Positions 44,111-54,271 of a DNA stretch of 64,000 nucleotides are shown one piece after another (the stretch's first letter is position 1; every line of letters begins with the position of its first letter). The notes under the pieces were generated by a model, which was not told the DNA's origin, did no database searches, and saw only the letters and a list, made by a program, of their open reading frames with translations. Both the position numbers and the translations under genes were made by a program. The stretch spans positions 992,001 to 1,056,000 of the forward strand of contig NZ_VOLO01000001.1 of assembly GCF_007954365.1 (NCBI RefSeq), given 5' to 3'. The stretch comes from Frigoribacterium sp. ACAM 257 (lineage in GTDB: Bacteria; Actinomycetota; Actinomycetes; Actinomycetales; Microbacteriaceae).

Positions 44111-45052
44111 TTAGTTCTCGACGGGCTCGGCCAGCTGGCGGACACCCTGCTTCACGACCTCGCCGAAGAGGTCGTCGGGGTCGAGTCTACGGAGTTCCTC
44201 AGCCAGGCAGTCACGCAACGACCGGCGTGGCAGCGACAGGTCGTGGGTGGGCTGATCGGGCTGCGTCAACGTGGCCACGTCGACGACGGCGCGCTCCAGC
44301 ACGATGGCTCCGGAGGGGCGGACGAGCCTGACTCCGTGGATGCCGCTGGAGCCGTTGCCCCGCGTCAGCTCGTTCAGGACCGGCACCTGCAGCTGCAGCC
44401 GGAGCCACGCCGCGAGCAGCAAGGTGGACGGCGAGTCCGGCGCCCCGTCGACACGGACCTCGGTGACGGGCTCGTACGGCGGCTGGTCGAGGACGGCTGC
44501 CAGCTGCGTACGCCAGAGCGTGAGACGCGTCCAGGCGAAGTCGGTGTCGCCCGGCTGGTACGTCTCGGCCAGGTCGACGATGCTCTGGCGAGGGTCCTGC
44601 TGACTGGCCGCGTCGGTGATCCGGCGCTGGGCGATGCGGCCGAGAGCCGACTCGGCCACGACCTCGGGAGCGCGTCCGGGCCACCAGACGACGACCGGGG
44701 CATCCGGCAGCAGGAGACCGGTGACCAGCCCCTCCTCGTCGCTCGCGGTGTCGCCGTAGGCACGCAACAGGATGACCTCGCTGGCCCCGGCGTCGCCGCC
44801 GACCCGGATCTGGGCGTCGAGCCGGGGCTCCTCGTCGTCGCCGCCCGGAGCGGTCGACACGACGATGACGCGCATGGGGTGCTCACGAGACGCGTCGTTC
44901 GCGGCCTCGATGGCCTCCTCCTCCTCACCGTGGCTCGTCGAGATGATGAGGGTGAGCACGCGCCCGAGCGCGACGACACCGCCCTCCTCGCGGATGGTGA
45001 CGAGCGTCTTCTGCACTCGGCTGATGGTGCTGGCGGGCAGATCGACGATCAC
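44111..45052 (-). CDS. opcA: Glucose-6-phosphate dehydrogenase assembly protein OpcA
   Basis: OpcA (313 aa) is a partner required for activity of glucose-6-phosphate dehydrogenase in actinobacteria and cyanobacteria. The protein begins MIVDLPASTIS and contains the conserved LLLPDAPVVVWWPG and DFAWTRLTLWRTQLA segments. It has no enzyme motif. GTG 45052 overlaps the zwf stop by four bases, so the enzyme and its partner are translated together. Confidence 0.95.
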   Translation of the reverse strand: MIVDLPASTISRVQKTLVTIREEGGVVALGRVLTLIISTSHGEEEEAIEAANDASREHPMRVIVVSTAPGGDDEEPRLDAQIRVGGDAGASEVILLRAYGDTASDEEGLVTGLLLPDAPVVVWWPGRAPEVVAESALGRIAQRRITDAASQQDPRQSIVDLAETYQPGDTDFAWTRLTLWRTQLAAVLDQPPYEPVTEVRVDGAPDSPSTLLLAAWLRLQLQVPVLNELTRGNGSSGIHGVRLVRPSGAIVLERAVVDVATLTQPDQPTHDLSLPRRSLRDCLAEELRRLDPDDLFGEVVKQGVRQLAEPVEN

Positions 45053-46584
45053 GGGCGTCTCCAGGTACGGCCGTCACGGGCCATGAGTTCATCGGCGGAC
45101 TGGGGGCCCCACGTTCCGGGGCGGTACTGCTCGGGCTGGCCCTGGGTCGCCCAGAACTCCTCGATCGGGTCGAGGATCTTCCAGGAGAGCTCGACCTCCT
45201 CGTGACGCGGGAAGAGGGGCGGGTCGCCCAGCAGCACGTCGAGGATGAGGCGCTCGTAGGCCTCGGGGCTCGCCTCGGTGAAGGCGTGGCCGTAGCCGAA
45301 GTCCATGGTGACGTCGCGCACCTGGGTGCCGATCCCGGGGACCTTCGAGCCGAAGCGGAGGGTGACGCCCTCGTCGGGCTGCACGCGGATGACCAGGGCG
45401 TTCTGGCCCAGCGAGGTCTGCGTGCCGAAGATGTTCTCGGGCACCTGCTTGAAGACCACGGCGATCTCGGTGACGCGACGCCCGAGGCGCTTGCCGGCCC
45501 GCAGGTAGAAGGGCACGCCGGCCCAGCGGCGAGTCGCGATCTCGAGCTTGACCGCCGCGAACGTCTCGGTGACGCTCTCGGGGTTCATCCCCTCCTCGTC
45601 GAGGAACCCCAGCACCTTCTCGCCGCCCTGCCAGCCCCCGGAGTACTGGCCACGGGCGGTGCCTGCGGCGATGTCCTCGGGGATGCGCACCGCGGAGAGC
45701 ACCTTCTCCTTCTCGGCACGGAGGTGAGACGCCGCGAACGTGACCGGCTCCTCCATGGCAGTGAGGGCCAGGAGCTGGAGGAGGTGGTTCTGGATGACGT
45801 CGCGGGCGGCACCGATGCCGTCGTAGTAGCCGGCACGGCCGCCGACCCCGATGTCCTCCGCCATCGTGATCTGGACGTGGTCGACGTAGTTCGAGTTCCA
45901 GAGGGGCTCGTACATCTGGTTGGCGAAGCGGAGGGTCAGGAGGTTCTGGACCGTCTCCTTGCCCAGGTAGTGGTCGATGCGGAAGACCGAGTCGGGCTCG
46001 AAGACGCTCTCGACCACGGCGTTCAGCTCGCGGGCGGTCTTGAGGTCGCTGCCGAACGGCTTCTCGATGACCACCCGACGCCACGCGCCGTCCTTCTCCT
46101 CGGCCAGGCCGCTGCTGCGCAGCTGCTCGGTGACCATCGGGAAGGCCTTGGGCGGGATCGAGAGGTAGAAGGCGTGGTTGCCCATCGTGCCGCGCTCCCG
46201 GTCGAGATCCTCGATCGTGTCCTTGAGGCGCGTGAACGAGTCGGCGTCGTCGAAGGTGCCCTGCACGAAGCGGAAGCCCTCCTTCAGCTGCCGCCAGACG
46301 TCCTCGTCGAAGGGGGTACGGGCGTGCTGCTTGACGGCCTCGTAGACCACCTGCTCGAAGTCCTGGCCCTCGAACTCGCGGCGGGCGAACCCGACGAGCG
46401 CGAATCCGGGCGGCAGCAGGCCGCGGTGGGCGAGGTCGTACACGGCGGGCATGAGCTTCTTGCGCGACAGGTCGCCGGTGACGCCGAAGATGATGAGGCC
46501 GCTGGGCCCGGCGATCCGGTTGAGGCGTCGATCGGAGGGCAGCCGCAGGGGGTTGTGCTCCGGCGTGATCTCGACGGGTGACAT
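45049..46584 (-). CDS. zwf: Glucose-6-phosphate 1-dehydrogenase
   Basis: Zwf (511 aa) oxidises glucose 6-phosphate to 6-phosphogluconolactone and produces NADPH. The nucleotide-binding GVTGDLSRKKLMPA is near residue 34, the substrate signature RIDHYLGKE with its catalytic His lies near 203, and EKPFGSDL precedes it. The ATG is preceded by gaaggaac. A terminator-like hairpin lies between pgi and zwf, so zwf-opcA-pgl may be partly independent of tkt-tal-pgi. Confidence 0.97.
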   Translation of the reverse strand: MSPVEITPEHNPLRLPSDRRLNRIAGPSGLIIFGVTGDLSRKKLMPAVYDLAHRGLLPPGFALVGFARREFEGQDFEQVVYEAVKQHARTPFDEDVWRQLKEGFRFVQGTFDDADSFTRLKDTIEDLDRERGTMGNHAFYLSIPPKAFPMVTEQLRSSGLAEEKDGAWRRVVIEKPFGSDLKTARELNAVVESVFEPDSVFRIDHYLGKETVQNLLTLRFANQMYEPLWNSNYVDHVQITMAEDIGVGGRAGYYDGIGAARDVIQNHLLQLLALTAMEEPVTFAASHLRAEKEKVLSAVRIPEDIAAGTARGQYSGGWQGGEKVLGFLDEEGMNPESVTETFAAVKLEIATRRWAGVPFYLRAGKRLGRRVTEIAVVFKQVPENIFGTQTSLGQNALVIRVQPDEGVTLRFGSKVPGIGTQVRDVTMDFGYGHAFTEASPEAYERLILDVLLGDPPLFPRHEEVELSWKILDPIEEFWATQGQPEQYRPGTWGPQSADELMARDGRTWRRP

Positions 46585-46631
46585 CGTGGGGGTTCCTTCA
46601 GGGTCGTTCTCTCGGGCACGGTCTCACGTCA

Positions 46632-46687
46632 CGTGGTCGTCGTGACCACGGCGAAGGGGGCCGGCGTCCTCTCGGACACCGGCCCCC
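46632..46687 (-). terminator. Two hairpins between pgi and zwf
   Basis: Next to the pgi stop, 46656-46669 pairs with 46674-46687 (14 positions, one mismatch, four-base loop). A second hairpin pairs 46632-46638 with 46644-46650 (seven base pairs). On the minus strand both lie between pgi and zwf and could cause partial termination or processing within the pentose-phosphate operon. Confidence 0.6.
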
Positions 46688-46693
46688 TCGTGC

Positions 46694-48289
46694 TCAGCGG
46701 ACTGCGGCGAGCAGCGCGGGCAGTGCGCCCGCCACGTCGTCGACGGTCAGCCTGAGCACCGGACGACCGTGGTCGGCGAGCACGGTGGCGTCCCCGGCGG
46801 CCTGGGCCTGGACGAGCTGACCGAACGTGAACGGGCTCTCCGGGATCTCCAGGTCGGTCGCGGCCGTCTGGGTGATCTGCAGGAACACGCCGTTGGCGGG
46901 CCCGCCCTTGTGGTACTGGCCCGTGGAGTGCAGGAAGCGAGGTCCCCACCCGAAGGTGACGGGTCGCTGCGTGCGCGCCGCGAGAACGTCGCGGAGCTCC
47001 TCGAGCTGCGGGTAGGCCACGCGGTCGGCGTAGGCCTGGATCGACAGGTAGCCGTCCTCGGTCAGCGCCGACAGGAGGGCCGAGACGGCCGACTCGAGCG
47101 AGTCGCCGAGCTCGACGCCGCCGACCTCGCGGACCTCGACGCCCTCGGCGGTGAACGCCGGGGGAGTCGGGGCAGGACGGTCGTCGAGGAGGGCACGCGT
47201 GGCGACCTTGGCCGACTCGACGTCGGGCTGGTCGAACGGGTTGATGTCGAGCAGGCGCCCGGCCACCGCGACCGCGTACTCCCAGACCATGATCTGGCCA
47301 CCGAGCGAGCCGGAGATCTCGACCTCGCCGGGCGCGACCTCACGGGTCTCCGCCGCGTTCGCGACCAGGCGGACGACCTGCACGTCGTGCAGGCCCAGGC
47401 TGATCTCAGGAGCGTCCTTGCCCAGGACGACGGGCAGGAGGCCGCGGCCCTGCTTGCCGGTCGACTCGGCGATCAGCTGCTCCGCCCAGTCGGGGAACCC
47501 GATGATGTGCGTGCCGTCGGCGACGAGGGCGATCTTGTCGCGCAGCGGCGAGGTGCCGGCGAGGACGGCGCCCAGCACGAGGCCGGGGTTGTCCGCGCTG
47601 TCCTGAGACAACTCGACCGTGACGGCGTCGGCCTCGGCCAGCAGCTCGCGGATGTCGGCGCCGGCGAGGCCGGACGGCACGAGGCCGAAGGCCGACAGCG
47701 CCGAGTAGCGGCCGCCGATGGCGGGGTCGGCGTTGAAGACCCGGTAGCCGGCCTCACGAGCCTGCCCGTCGAGGGGCGAGCCCGGGTCGGTGACGACGAC
47801 GATGCGCTCGACGGGGTCGATGCCGGCGTCGCGGAAGGCCTTCTCGAAGGTCTTGCGCTGGCTGGCGGTCTCGACGGTCGAGCCGGACTTCGACGACACG
47901 ACGAGCACGGTCCGCTCGAGGCGGTCGTGCAGAGCCGTGAGGACCTGGCCGGGCTCCGTGGCGTCGAGCACGGTCAGCTCGACGCCGTAGGTGCGCGTGA
48001 TGACCTCGGGGGCCAGCGACGAGCCGCCCATGCCCGCGAGCACGACGTGGTCGACGCCCTTCGCGGCGAGCTCCTCGCGCAGCGCGTCGATCTCGTCGAG
48101 GAGGGGCGTGGAGACCACGACGGCCTCGGTCCAGCCGAGGCGCTTGGCCGACTCCTCCTCGGCGTCCGGGCCCCAGAGGGTGGGGTTCTGCGCCGTGATG
48201 CCGGAGGCGACGAGGTCGCTGACCAGCTGGGGCACGACGGTCTCGACGGCGGTGGCCGCGTCGCCGCTCGCGGCGATCGTGATGGTCAC
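46694..48289 (-). CDS. pgi: Glucose-6-phosphate isomerase
   Basis: Pgi (531 aa) interconverts glucose 6-phosphate and fructose 6-phosphate and so links this pathway to glycolysis. The sugar-phosphate SIS motifs appear as [14 protein letters not shown] near residue 83 and [12 protein letters not shown] near 130, with DPGSPL following. The protein resembles the isomerase half of the transaldolase/isomerase fusions known in some actinobacteria, and here it lies directly after tal with a four-base overlap rather than being fused. GTG 48289 is the start. Confidence 0.93.
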   Translation of the reverse strand: MTITIAASGDAATAVETVVPQLVSDLVASGITAQNPTLWGPDAEEESAKRLGWTEAVVVSTPLLDEIDALREELAAKGVDHVVLAGMGGSSLAPEVITRTYGVELTVLDATEPGQVLTALHDRLERTVLVVSSKSGSTVETASQRKTFEKAFRDAGIDPVERIVVVTDPGSPLDGQAREAGYRVFNADPAIGGRYSALSAFGLVPSGLAGADIRELLAEADAVTVELSQDSADNPGLVLGAVLAGTSPLRDKIALVADGTHIIGFPDWAEQLIAESTGKQGRGLLPVVLGKDAPEISLGLHDVQVVRLVANAAETREVAPGEVEISGSLGGQIMVWEYAVAVAGRLLDINPFDQPDVESAKVATRALLDDRPAPTPPAFTAEGVEVREVGGVELGDSLESAVSALLSALTEDGYLSIQAYADRVAYPQLEELRDVLAARTQRPVTFGWGPRFLHSTGQYHKGGPANGVFLQITQTAATDLEIPESPFTFGQLVQAQAAGDATVLADHGRPVLRLTVDDVAGALPALLAAVR

Positions 48290-49416
48290 TTGGCGTCCTC
48301 GGCGGTGGGCTTCGAGGACTCGAGGGCCGCGGTCACGGTGTCGAGCAGCTCGTTCCAGGAGACGATGAACTTCTCCACGCCCTCCTTCTCGAGCAGCTCG
48401 GTGACCTCGTCGTACGAGACGCCCTGGGCCGCGATCGCGTCCATGACCTCGTTGGCGGAGGCGTAGGAGCCGCTGATCGAGTCGCCGCGGACCTCGCCGT
48501 GGTCGAAGGTCGCCTCGAGGGTCTTCTCGGGCATCGTGTTCACGACGTCGGCGGCGACGAGCTCGACCACGTAGGTCGTGTCGAGGACGGCAGGGTCCTT
48601 GACGCCGGTCGAGGCCCAGAGGGGACGCTGCCTGTTGGCGCCGGCGGCGAGCAGGCCCTTCGCGCGCTCGGTGTCGAAGGCCTGGACGTAGGCCTCGTAG
48701 GCGAGCTGGGCGTTCGCGACGCCCGCCTTGCCCTTGAGGGCCTTCGCCTCGTCGGTGCCGACGGCCTCGAGGCGCTTGTCGATCTCGCTGTCGACGCGCG
48801 ACACGAAGAACGACGCGACGGAGTGGATCTCGCTGATGTCGATGCCCGCGGCCTTGGCCTGCTCGAGACCGGTGAGGTAGGCGTTGATGACCGCTCGGTA
48901 GCGCTCGAGGCTGAAGATCAGGGTGACGTTGACGCTGATGCCCTTGGCGATCACGGCGGTGATGGCCTCGAGGCCCTCGACCGTCGCGGGGATCTTGATG
49001 AGCGCGTTGGGACGGCCCACCTTGGCGGCGAGCTTGACGGCCTGGTCGATGGTGCCCTGCGCGTCGTGCGCGAGGCCCGGCTCGACCTCGATCGACACGC
49101 GGCCGTCGAAGCCCTTGGTGTCGTCGTAGATGCCGCGGAAGATGTCGCAGGCGCGGGTGACGTCGTCGGTCGTGATCTCGAAGACGGCGTCGGTGACGCT
49201 CACGCCGGTCTTGGCGAGCAGCGCAACCTGGTCGTCGTACGCCTCGCCCTTGGCGAGTGCCGAGGCGAAGATGGTCGGGTTCGTGGTGACGCCCACGACG
49301 TTGCGCTCGGCGATCAGCTTCTCGAGGCCGCCGGCGTTGATGCGCTCACGCGAGAGGTCGTCGAGCCAGATGCTGACGCCGGCTGCGGAGAGCTGTGCGG
49401 TGTTCGTGTCGGTCAT
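48286..49416 (-). CDS. tal: Transaldolase
   Basis: Tal (376 aa) moves a dihydroxyacetone unit between sugar phosphates in the non-oxidative pentose-phosphate pathway. The family signature [13 protein letters not shown] is near residue 42, and the Schiff-base lysine lies in [11 protein letters not shown]. Conserved [12 protein letters not shown] follows, and [12 protein letters not shown] is near the C-terminus. The frame extends upstream into tkt, but ATG 49416, preceded by gagaagaga, gives the usual N-terminus. The stop overlaps the pgi start (GTGA). Confidence 0.96.
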   Translation of the reverse strand: MTDTNTAQLSAAGVSIWLDDLSRERINAGGLEKLIAERNVVGVTTNPTIFASALAKGEAYDDQVALLAKTGVSVTDAVFEITTDDVTRACDIFRGIYDDTKGFDGRVSIEVEPGLAHDAQGTIDQAVKLAAKVGRPNALIKIPATVEGLEAITAVIAKGISVNVTLIFSLERYRAVINAYLTGLEQAKAAGIDISEIHSVASFFVSRVDSEIDKRLEAVGTDEAKALKGKAGVANAQLAYEAYVQAFDTERAKGLLAAGANRQRPLWASTGVKDPAVLDTTYVVELVAADVVNTMPEKTLEATFDHGEVRGDSISGSYASANEVMDAIAAQGVSYDEVTELLEKEGVEKFIVSWNELLDTVTAALESSKPTAEDAK

Positions 49417-49442
49417 GTCGTTCTCTTCTCTCGTGCCGGCGC

Positions 49443-51536
49443 TCAGAGAGCGGCCAGCGAGTCCTTGACGGCGGCCACGGCGGCTTCGGTGGTGATCCCG
49501 AACTCGCGGTAGAGCGTCTTGTAGTCGGCGGAGGCGCCGAAGTGCTCGATGGAGATGCTGCGCCCGGCGTCGCCGACGATGCCGCGCCACGGGAGCGCGA
49601 CGCCTGCCTCGATCGAGACGCGGGCCTTGACGGCGGCCGGGAGGACCGCCTCCTTGTACTCGGCGCTCTGCTCGTCGAACCACTCGAGGCTGGGGGCCGA
49701 CACCACACGGGCGTTGATGCCCTCGCCGCGCAGGACCTCACGGGCCTCGACGGCGATCTGCACCTCGGAGCCCGTCGCGATCAGGATCACGTCGGGCGTG
49801 CCGCCGGGAGCCTCGGCGAGGACGTAGGCGCCCCTGGCGACGTTCTTGGCCGACGCGAAGGTGTCGCCCTCAGCGTCGCCGTCCCCGCGCTCGAAGACGG
49901 GCAGGTTCTGGCGGCTGAGCGCCAGGCCGGCCGGGCCGTCGAAGCGGTCGAGGATGGTCTTCCAGGCCCAGGCCGTCTCGTTGGCGTCGGCGGGGCGCAC
50001 GACGGCGAAGTCGGGGATGGCGCGCAGGGCGGCGAGCTGCTCGACCGGCTGGTGGGTCGGGCCGTCCTCGCCGAGCGCGACGGAGTCGTGGGTCCAGACG
50101 TACGTCACCGGCGACTTCATCAGGGCGGCGAGACGCACGGCAGGGCGCATGTAGTCGCTGAAGATGAGGAACGTGCCGCCGAACACCCGCGTGTTGCCGT
50201 GCAGGGCGATGCCGTTCATGATCGAGCCCATGGCGTGCTCGCGGATGCCGAAGTGCAGCACGCGACCGTAGGGATTGCCCTGCCACTCGTGGGTCGACCA
50301 CTCGGTCGGCACGAACGAGCCGCCGCCGTTGATGGTCGTCAGGTTCGACTCGGCGAGGTCGGCCGAGCCGCCCCAGAACTCGGGGACGACGCCGGCGATG
50401 GCGTTGATGACCTTGCCGGAGGCGGCTCGGGTCGAGACCTCCTTGTCGGTCGGGAAGACCGGCAGCGCCTCGTCGAGGCCCTCCGGCAGCTCGCCCTTGA
50501 GGACGCGGTCGAGGAGGGTCTTCTTGTCGGGGTTGGCCGAGGCCCACTCGTCGAACGACGTGCGCCACTCGGCGTGCTGCGCCTGGCCGCGCTCGACGGC
50601 CTTGCGGGTGTGCTCGAGGACCTCGGGGGCGACGTCGAAGGTCTTCTCGGGGTCGAAGCCGAGGACTTCCTTCAGGCCCGCGAGTTCTTCGGCGCCGAGC
50701 GCCGAGCCGTGGATCTTGCCGGAGTTCTGCTTCTTGGGCGAGGGCCAGCCGATGATCGTCTTGAGGATGATCAGCGAGGGCTTGCTCGTCTCGGCCTTGG
50801 CGGCCTCGATCGCGTCGTTGAGGGCGGCGACGTCCTCGACGTACTCGCCCGTCTTCTTCCAGTCGACGACCTGGACCTGCCAGTCGTACGCCTCGTAGCG
50901 CGCGTGCACGTCCTCGGTGAAGGCGATGTTGGTGTCGTCCTCGATGGAGATCTGGTTGGAGTCGTAGATCACGACGAGGTTGCCGAGCTGCTGGTGGCCG
51001 GCGAGCGACGACGCCTCGCTGGTGACGCCCTCCTGCAGGTCGCCGTCGCCGGCGATGACGTAGACGAAGTGGTCGAACGGCGAGGTGCCGACGGCGGCCT
51101 CGGGGTCGAACAGGCCGCGCTCGAAGCGTGCGGCGTAGGCCATGCCCACGGCGGACGCGAGGCCCTGGCCGAGCGGGCCCGTGGTGATCTCGACACCGTC
51201 GGTGTGGCCGTACTCGGGGTGGCCGGGCGTCTTCGAGCCCCAGGTGCGCAGCGCCTTGAGGTCGTCGAGCTCGAGGCCGTAGCCACCGAGGTAGAACTGG
51301 ACGTACTGGGTGAGCGAGCTGTGCCCGACCGAGAGGACGAAGCGGTCGCGGCCGATCCACTCGCTGTCGCTGGGGTCACGACGCATGACCTTCTGGAAGA
51401 GGAGGTACGCGGCGGGCGCGAGGCTCATCGCCGTCCCCGGGTGGCCGTTGCCGACCTTCTCGACCGAGTCGGCCGCGAGGACGCGGACCGTGTCGACGGC
51501 CTTGTTGTCAATGGATTCCCACTGCAGATCTGCCAC
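49443..51536 (-). CDS. tkt: Transketolase
   Basis: Tkt (697 aa) transfers two-carbon units using thiamine diphosphate. The N-terminal domain shows [17 protein letters not shown] and the ThDP motif [13 protein letters not shown] with its Asn about 25 residues later (YDSNQ). The middle domain shows [14 protein letters not shown] with the catalytic Glu, and the C-terminal domain starts near 560. GTG 51536 is chosen because homologues begin M-LQW; the open frame upstream is not transketolase-like. It is the first gene of the pentose-phosphate operon. Confidence 0.96.
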   Translation of the reverse strand: MADLQWESIDNKAVDTVRVLAADSVEKVGNGHPGTAMSLAPAAYLLFQKVMRRDPSDSEWIGRDRFVLSVGHSSLTQYVQFYLGGYGLELDDLKALRTWGSKTPGHPEYGHTDGVEITTGPLGQGLASAVGMAYAARFERGLFDPEAAVGTSPFDHFVYVIAGDGDLQEGVTSEASSLAGHQQLGNLVVIYDSNQISIEDDTNIAFTEDVHARYEAYDWQVQVVDWKKTGEYVEDVAALNDAIEAAKAETSKPSLIILKTIIGWPSPKKQNSGKIHGSALGAEELAGLKEVLGFDPEKTFDVAPEVLEHTRKAVERGQAQHAEWRTSFDEWASANPDKKTLLDRVLKGELPEGLDEALPVFPTDKEVSTRAASGKVINAIAGVVPEFWGGSADLAESNLTTINGGGSFVPTEWSTHEWQGNPYGRVLHFGIREHAMGSIMNGIALHGNTRVFGGTFLIFSDYMRPAVRLAALMKSPVTYVWTHDSVALGEDGPTHQPVEQLAALRAIPDFAVVRPADANETAWAWKTILDRFDGPAGLALSRQNLPVFERGDGDAEGDTFASAKNVARGAYVLAEAPGGTPDVILIATGSEVQIAVEAREVLRGEGINARVVSAPSLEWFDEQSAEYKEAVLPAAVKARVSIEAGVALPWRGIVGDAGRSISIEHFGASADYKTLYREFGITTEAAVAAVKDSLAAL

Positions 51537-51721
51537 TTGGAGATGACCCTTCTTGTTGCGAACTGCGCGGGGTCGATTCGCTCCCGCGCTGACATGCGCC
51601 TGCCGAGACGTCGTCGGCTGCGGCCGCTCGGGCACGGACCGGAGGTCGCGCGACAGGGAGCCGATGGTTCGATGTCGAGGATTCCGTCGCCGTGCGGGCG
51701 TGCGACTGGCAAGCACCTGCA

Positions 51722-51727
51722 AGTATA
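51722..51727 (-). promoter_or_regulatory. -10 element of the tkt operon
   Basis: TATACT on the minus strand is near consensus and stands out in this GC-rich spacer. No good -35 is seen. It predicts a leader of about 180 bases before tkt. Confidence 0.5.
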
Positions 51728-51789
51728 GGGACGAAAGGGCTCGCTCCGCCCGCAGGAAGCGCCCCGTTCCGCCGTCAGCGTCGCCGGTC

Positions 51790-51820
51790 TTCGCCTAGAC
51801 TCGCTGGTTCGCCTAGACTC
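51790..51820 (+). promoter_or_regulatory. Tandem -10-like elements before ctaB
   Basis: The 13-base unit ttcgcctagactc occurs at 51790-51802 and again at 51808-51820, exactly 18 bases apart, each carrying TAGACT (51796-51801 and 51814-51819). The second lies 36 bases before the ctaB ATG. Either or both could be the promoter. Confidence 0.5.
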
Positions 51821-51855
51821 TCCGCGCCGAACCCCACATCTCGTCAGAGGGACCA

Positions 51856-52779
51856 ATGACCGCAGCCATCGACACCCGCCCCACCACCGGACCCCGGGGC
51901 ATCCGTCGCAAGGCTGGCGCCTACGTCGCGCTCACGAAGCCCCGCGTGATGGAGCTGCTGCTCGTCACCACGGCCCCGACCATGTTCCTCGCCCAGGGCG
52001 GCGTCCCGAACCTGTGGCTCGTCGCCGCCACCCTCATCGGCGGCGCGCTCAGCGCCGGCTCCGCCTCCGCGTTCAACTGCTACATCGACCGCGACATCGA
52101 CCGCATCATGAAGCGGACACAGGGCCGGCCGCTCGTCACCGGCGAGGTGACGGACCGGGAGGCGCTGGCGTTCTCCTGGATCGTGGGCCTCGCCTCCATC
52201 GTCTGGCTGGCCCTCACGGTCAACCTGCTGTCGGCGGCGCTGTCGCTCGGCGCGATCCTCTTCTACGTGGTCGTCTACACGCTGTGGCTCAAGCGCCGCA
52301 CGCCGCAGAACATCGTCTGGGGCGGCATCGCCGGGTGCATGCCCGTCCTGATCGGCTGGGCCGCCGTCACGAACGACCTCAGCTGGCCGCCGGTCATCCT
52401 CTTCATGGTGATCTTCCTCTGGACGCCGCCGCACTACTGGCCCCTCTCCATGAAGTACCGGGACGACTACGCCGCCGCGTCGGTGCCCATGCTCGCCGTC
52501 GTCCGCGGCCGGTCGTCCGTCGGCCTCCAGGTGATCCTCTACGCGTGGGCCACCGTCGCCTGCTCGCTGTTGCTCGTCCCCGTCGCCCACATGGGCGTGC
52601 TCTACACGGTCGTCGCCCTCGCGAGCGGCACCTGGTTCGTGTGGGAGTCGCACCGCCTGTACAGCCGTGCGATCCAGCACGTCGCCGAGGTCCGTCCGAT
52701 GCGCGTGTTCCACAGCTCGATCACCTACCTGACGCTGCTCTTCATCGCCGTCGGCATCGATCCGCTGCTGCCGTTCTAA
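51856..52779 (+). CDS. ctaB: Protoheme IX farnesyltransferase (heme O synthase)
   Basis: CtaB (307 aa) adds a farnesyl chain to protoheme, giving heme O, the precursor of the heme A used by aa3 cytochrome oxidase. It is a UbiA-type membrane enzyme with about eight or nine helices. The prenyl-diphosphate motif reads [15 protein letters not shown], and the second loop has [13 protein letters not shown] short hydrophilic N-terminus precedes [17 protein letters not shown] 51856 follows agaggg. ctaA, the next enzyme, lies 0.5 kb away on the opposite strand. Confidence 0.96.
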   Translation: MTAAIDTRPTTGPRGIRRKAGAYVALTKPRVMELLLVTTAPTMFLAQGGVPNLWLVAATLIGGALSAGSASAFNCYIDRDIDRIMKRTQGRPLVTGEVTDREALAFSWIVGLASIVWLALTVNLLSAALSLGAILFYVVVYTLWLKRRTPQNIVWGGIAGCMPVLIGWAAVTNDLSWPPVILFMVIFLWTPPHYWPLSMKYRDDYAAASVPMLAVVRGRSSVGLQVILYAWATVACSLLLVPVAHMGVLYTVVALASGTWFVWESHRLYSRAIQHVAEVRPMRVFHSSITYLTLLFIAVGIDPLLPF

Positions 52780-52787
52780 GGCGCCCG

Positions 52788-53339
52788 GTGACCTCCGGCA
52801 CCGAGGACGTCCTCGACTGGACCGTCCGAGAGGGGCGACCCGACGACGTCGACGCACTCGCCGACCTCAAGCTCGCCGCCCTCGAGCCCGACCTGAAGCG
52901 TGCGGGTGTCTGGCGTCCGCCATACAACCGTGCGCGCTTCGAGCGCGAGTTCGTGCCGACCGAGACCCGCGTGGTCGAGGCCGAGGGGTGCCTCCTCGGC
53001 TGCCTGGCCGTGCACCCCGAGGGTGACGACGTCTGGCTGCGCCACTTCTACCTGGCCGAGGAGGTGCGCGGCCGGGGAATCGGTACGCGCCTGCTCACGG
53101 AGGCGCTCGCCTCGCTCGGACCGCGGCCCGTCCTGCTCGACGTGCTGACGGGCAGCCGCGCGGGGGGCCTGTACCTCCGGCACGGCTTCGTCGCGGTCGA
53201 GGACGACGGCGTCGACGTCATCATGCGGCGGGACGCACCGGACGCCCCGGACGGGCCCGACGCATCGGACGCGTCCGGCGCTCCGGCCGTCGTGGCCGCT
53301 CAGACGCGGACGGACTCCGCGGAGTCGACCGTCAGCTGA
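52788..53339 (+). CDS. GNAT-family N-acetyltransferase
   Basis: A 183-residue acetyltransferase of the GNAT fold. The acetyl-CoA loop reads EEVRGRGIGTRLL near residue 90, followed by LDVLTGSRAGGLYLRHGF typical of the C-terminal half. The first 15 residues and the last 40, rich in D, A, P and S, lie outside the fold. The substrate is unknown. It starts eight bases after ctaB, so it is probably co-transcribed. Its 3' end overlaps the 3' end of ctaA on the other strand by 40 bases. Confidence 0.85.
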   Translation: MTSGTEDVLDWTVREGRPDDVDALADLKLAALEPDLKRAGVWRPPYNRARFEREFVPTETRVVEAEGCLLGCLAVHPEGDDVWLRHFYLAEEVRGRGIGTRLLTEALASLGPRPVLLDVLTGSRAGGLYLRHGFVAVEDDGVDVIMRRDAPDAPDGPDASDASGAPAVVAAQTRTDSAESTVS

Positions 53340-54271
53340 GCCTCGGACGGGCTCTGGTCCTCACGCAGCGAGAGGACGAGTGCGGTCGTCGCGGCGACCA
53401 GGAGGGCTGCCAGCACCATGTGCGAGCCGACGAGGAGCGGCGGCAGGCCCGTGCGCGCCTGGGCGATGCCCACGGCGATCTGGACGAGCTCGACGCCGAG
53501 GAGCGCGAGGGGGAACCGGCGCGGGAGACCGGTGCGGAGAGTCCAGACGACGACCGCGAGGGTCAGCGCGAGGGTCGCGTAGGCGGGCCAGCTGTGCACG
53601 TGGTCCATCACGGCAGGGTCGAGGCCGTTGCGGGGCGTGGCCGCGTCGCCGGCGTGCGGTCCGGAGCCGGTGGTGAGGACGCCGACGACCACGGTCAGGA
53701 GGACGACGCCGGACAGCACGTGCACGAGCCGGGCGTAGGCCGGGGGAGTCGCCGCGTGGTGCCCGCGCGGCCCGCGGAGCACCCGCCAGACGAGCACCGT
53801 CGACAGGGCCACGAGGGCGATCGAAACGAGGAAGTGCGCCCCGACGATGTAGGGGTTGAGACCGGTGAGCACGGTGATGCCGCCCAGCACCGCCTGGAGC
53901 GGGATGCTCATGCCCTGGGCGAAGGTCAGCCAGAAGAGCTCCCGACGCTGCTTGCGCATGCGAAGGACGAAGAGGAACGCGAGCACGACGACCGCAGTGA
54001 GGACGAAGGTGAGGAGGCGGTTGCCGAACTCGATCACCCCGTGGATGCCCATCTCGGGCGTGCTCACGAACGAGTCGGCGGTGCAGCGCGGCCACGTGGG
54101 GCAGCCGAGACCCGACCCGGTCAGCCGCACCGCGCCTCCGGTGCCGATCAGCAGGACCTGGCAGACCAGCGAGGCCCAGGCGATGAACCGGACGCGTCGG
54201 TCGGTCGTCGTCGGCAGCCACCGCCAGAGACGCGTCACGGGTCCGGGTCGGGTCACCTGTGCGTTGCTCAC
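53300..54271 (-). CDS. ctaA: Heme A synthase
   Basis: CtaA (323 aa) oxidises heme O to heme A. It is a polytopic membrane protein of about eight helices. Likely heme ligands are the histidines in GIHGVIEFGNRLL, VGAHFLVS, MDHVHSWPA and GSHMVLAALL, and the loop cysteine pair reads GLGCPTWPRC. GTG 54271 follows gaaagg. It converges on the GNAT gene and shares its last 40 bases with it. It is divergent from the suf operon. Confidence 0.94.
   Translation of the reverse strand: MSNAQVTRPGPVTRLWRWLPTTTDRRVRFIAWASLVCQVLLIGTGGAVRLTGSGLGCPTWPRCTADSFVSTPEMGIHGVIEFGNRLLTFVLTAVVVLAFLFVLRMRKQRRELFWLTFAQGMSIPLQAVLGGITVLTGLNPYIVGAHFLVSIALVALSTVLVWRVLRGPRGHHAATPPAYARLVHVLSGVVLLTVVVGVLTTGSGPHAGDAATPRNGLDPAVMDHVHSWPAYATLALTLAVVVWTLRTGLPRRFPLALLGVELVQIAVGIAQARTGLPPLLVGSHMVLAALLVAATTALVLSLREDQSPSEAQLTVDSAESVRV
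53313..53326. repeat. 14-base palindrome in the convergent GNAT/ctaA overlap
   Basis: gactccgcggagtc is a perfect palindrome lying in codon register on both strands and read as DSAES at the C-terminal ends of both proteins. As RNA it forms a five-base-pair stem with a CGCG loop, which may help end transcription from both sides. Confidence 0.6.

Larger units (their letters stand above)
51537..51855. other. Divergent spacer between tkt and ctaB
   Basis: About 320 bases with no supportable gene. It holds a minus-strand TATACT for tkt (51727-51722), giving a tkt leader of about 180 bases, and the tandem TAGACT elements for ctaB. Open frames here are extensions of tkt or shadows. Confidence 0.6.

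Noticed and set aside
46694-49416. A fused transaldolase/phosphoglucose isomerase
   Set aside because: A stop codon separates the two frames, and pgi has its own start with a four-base overlap; no fusion exists here.
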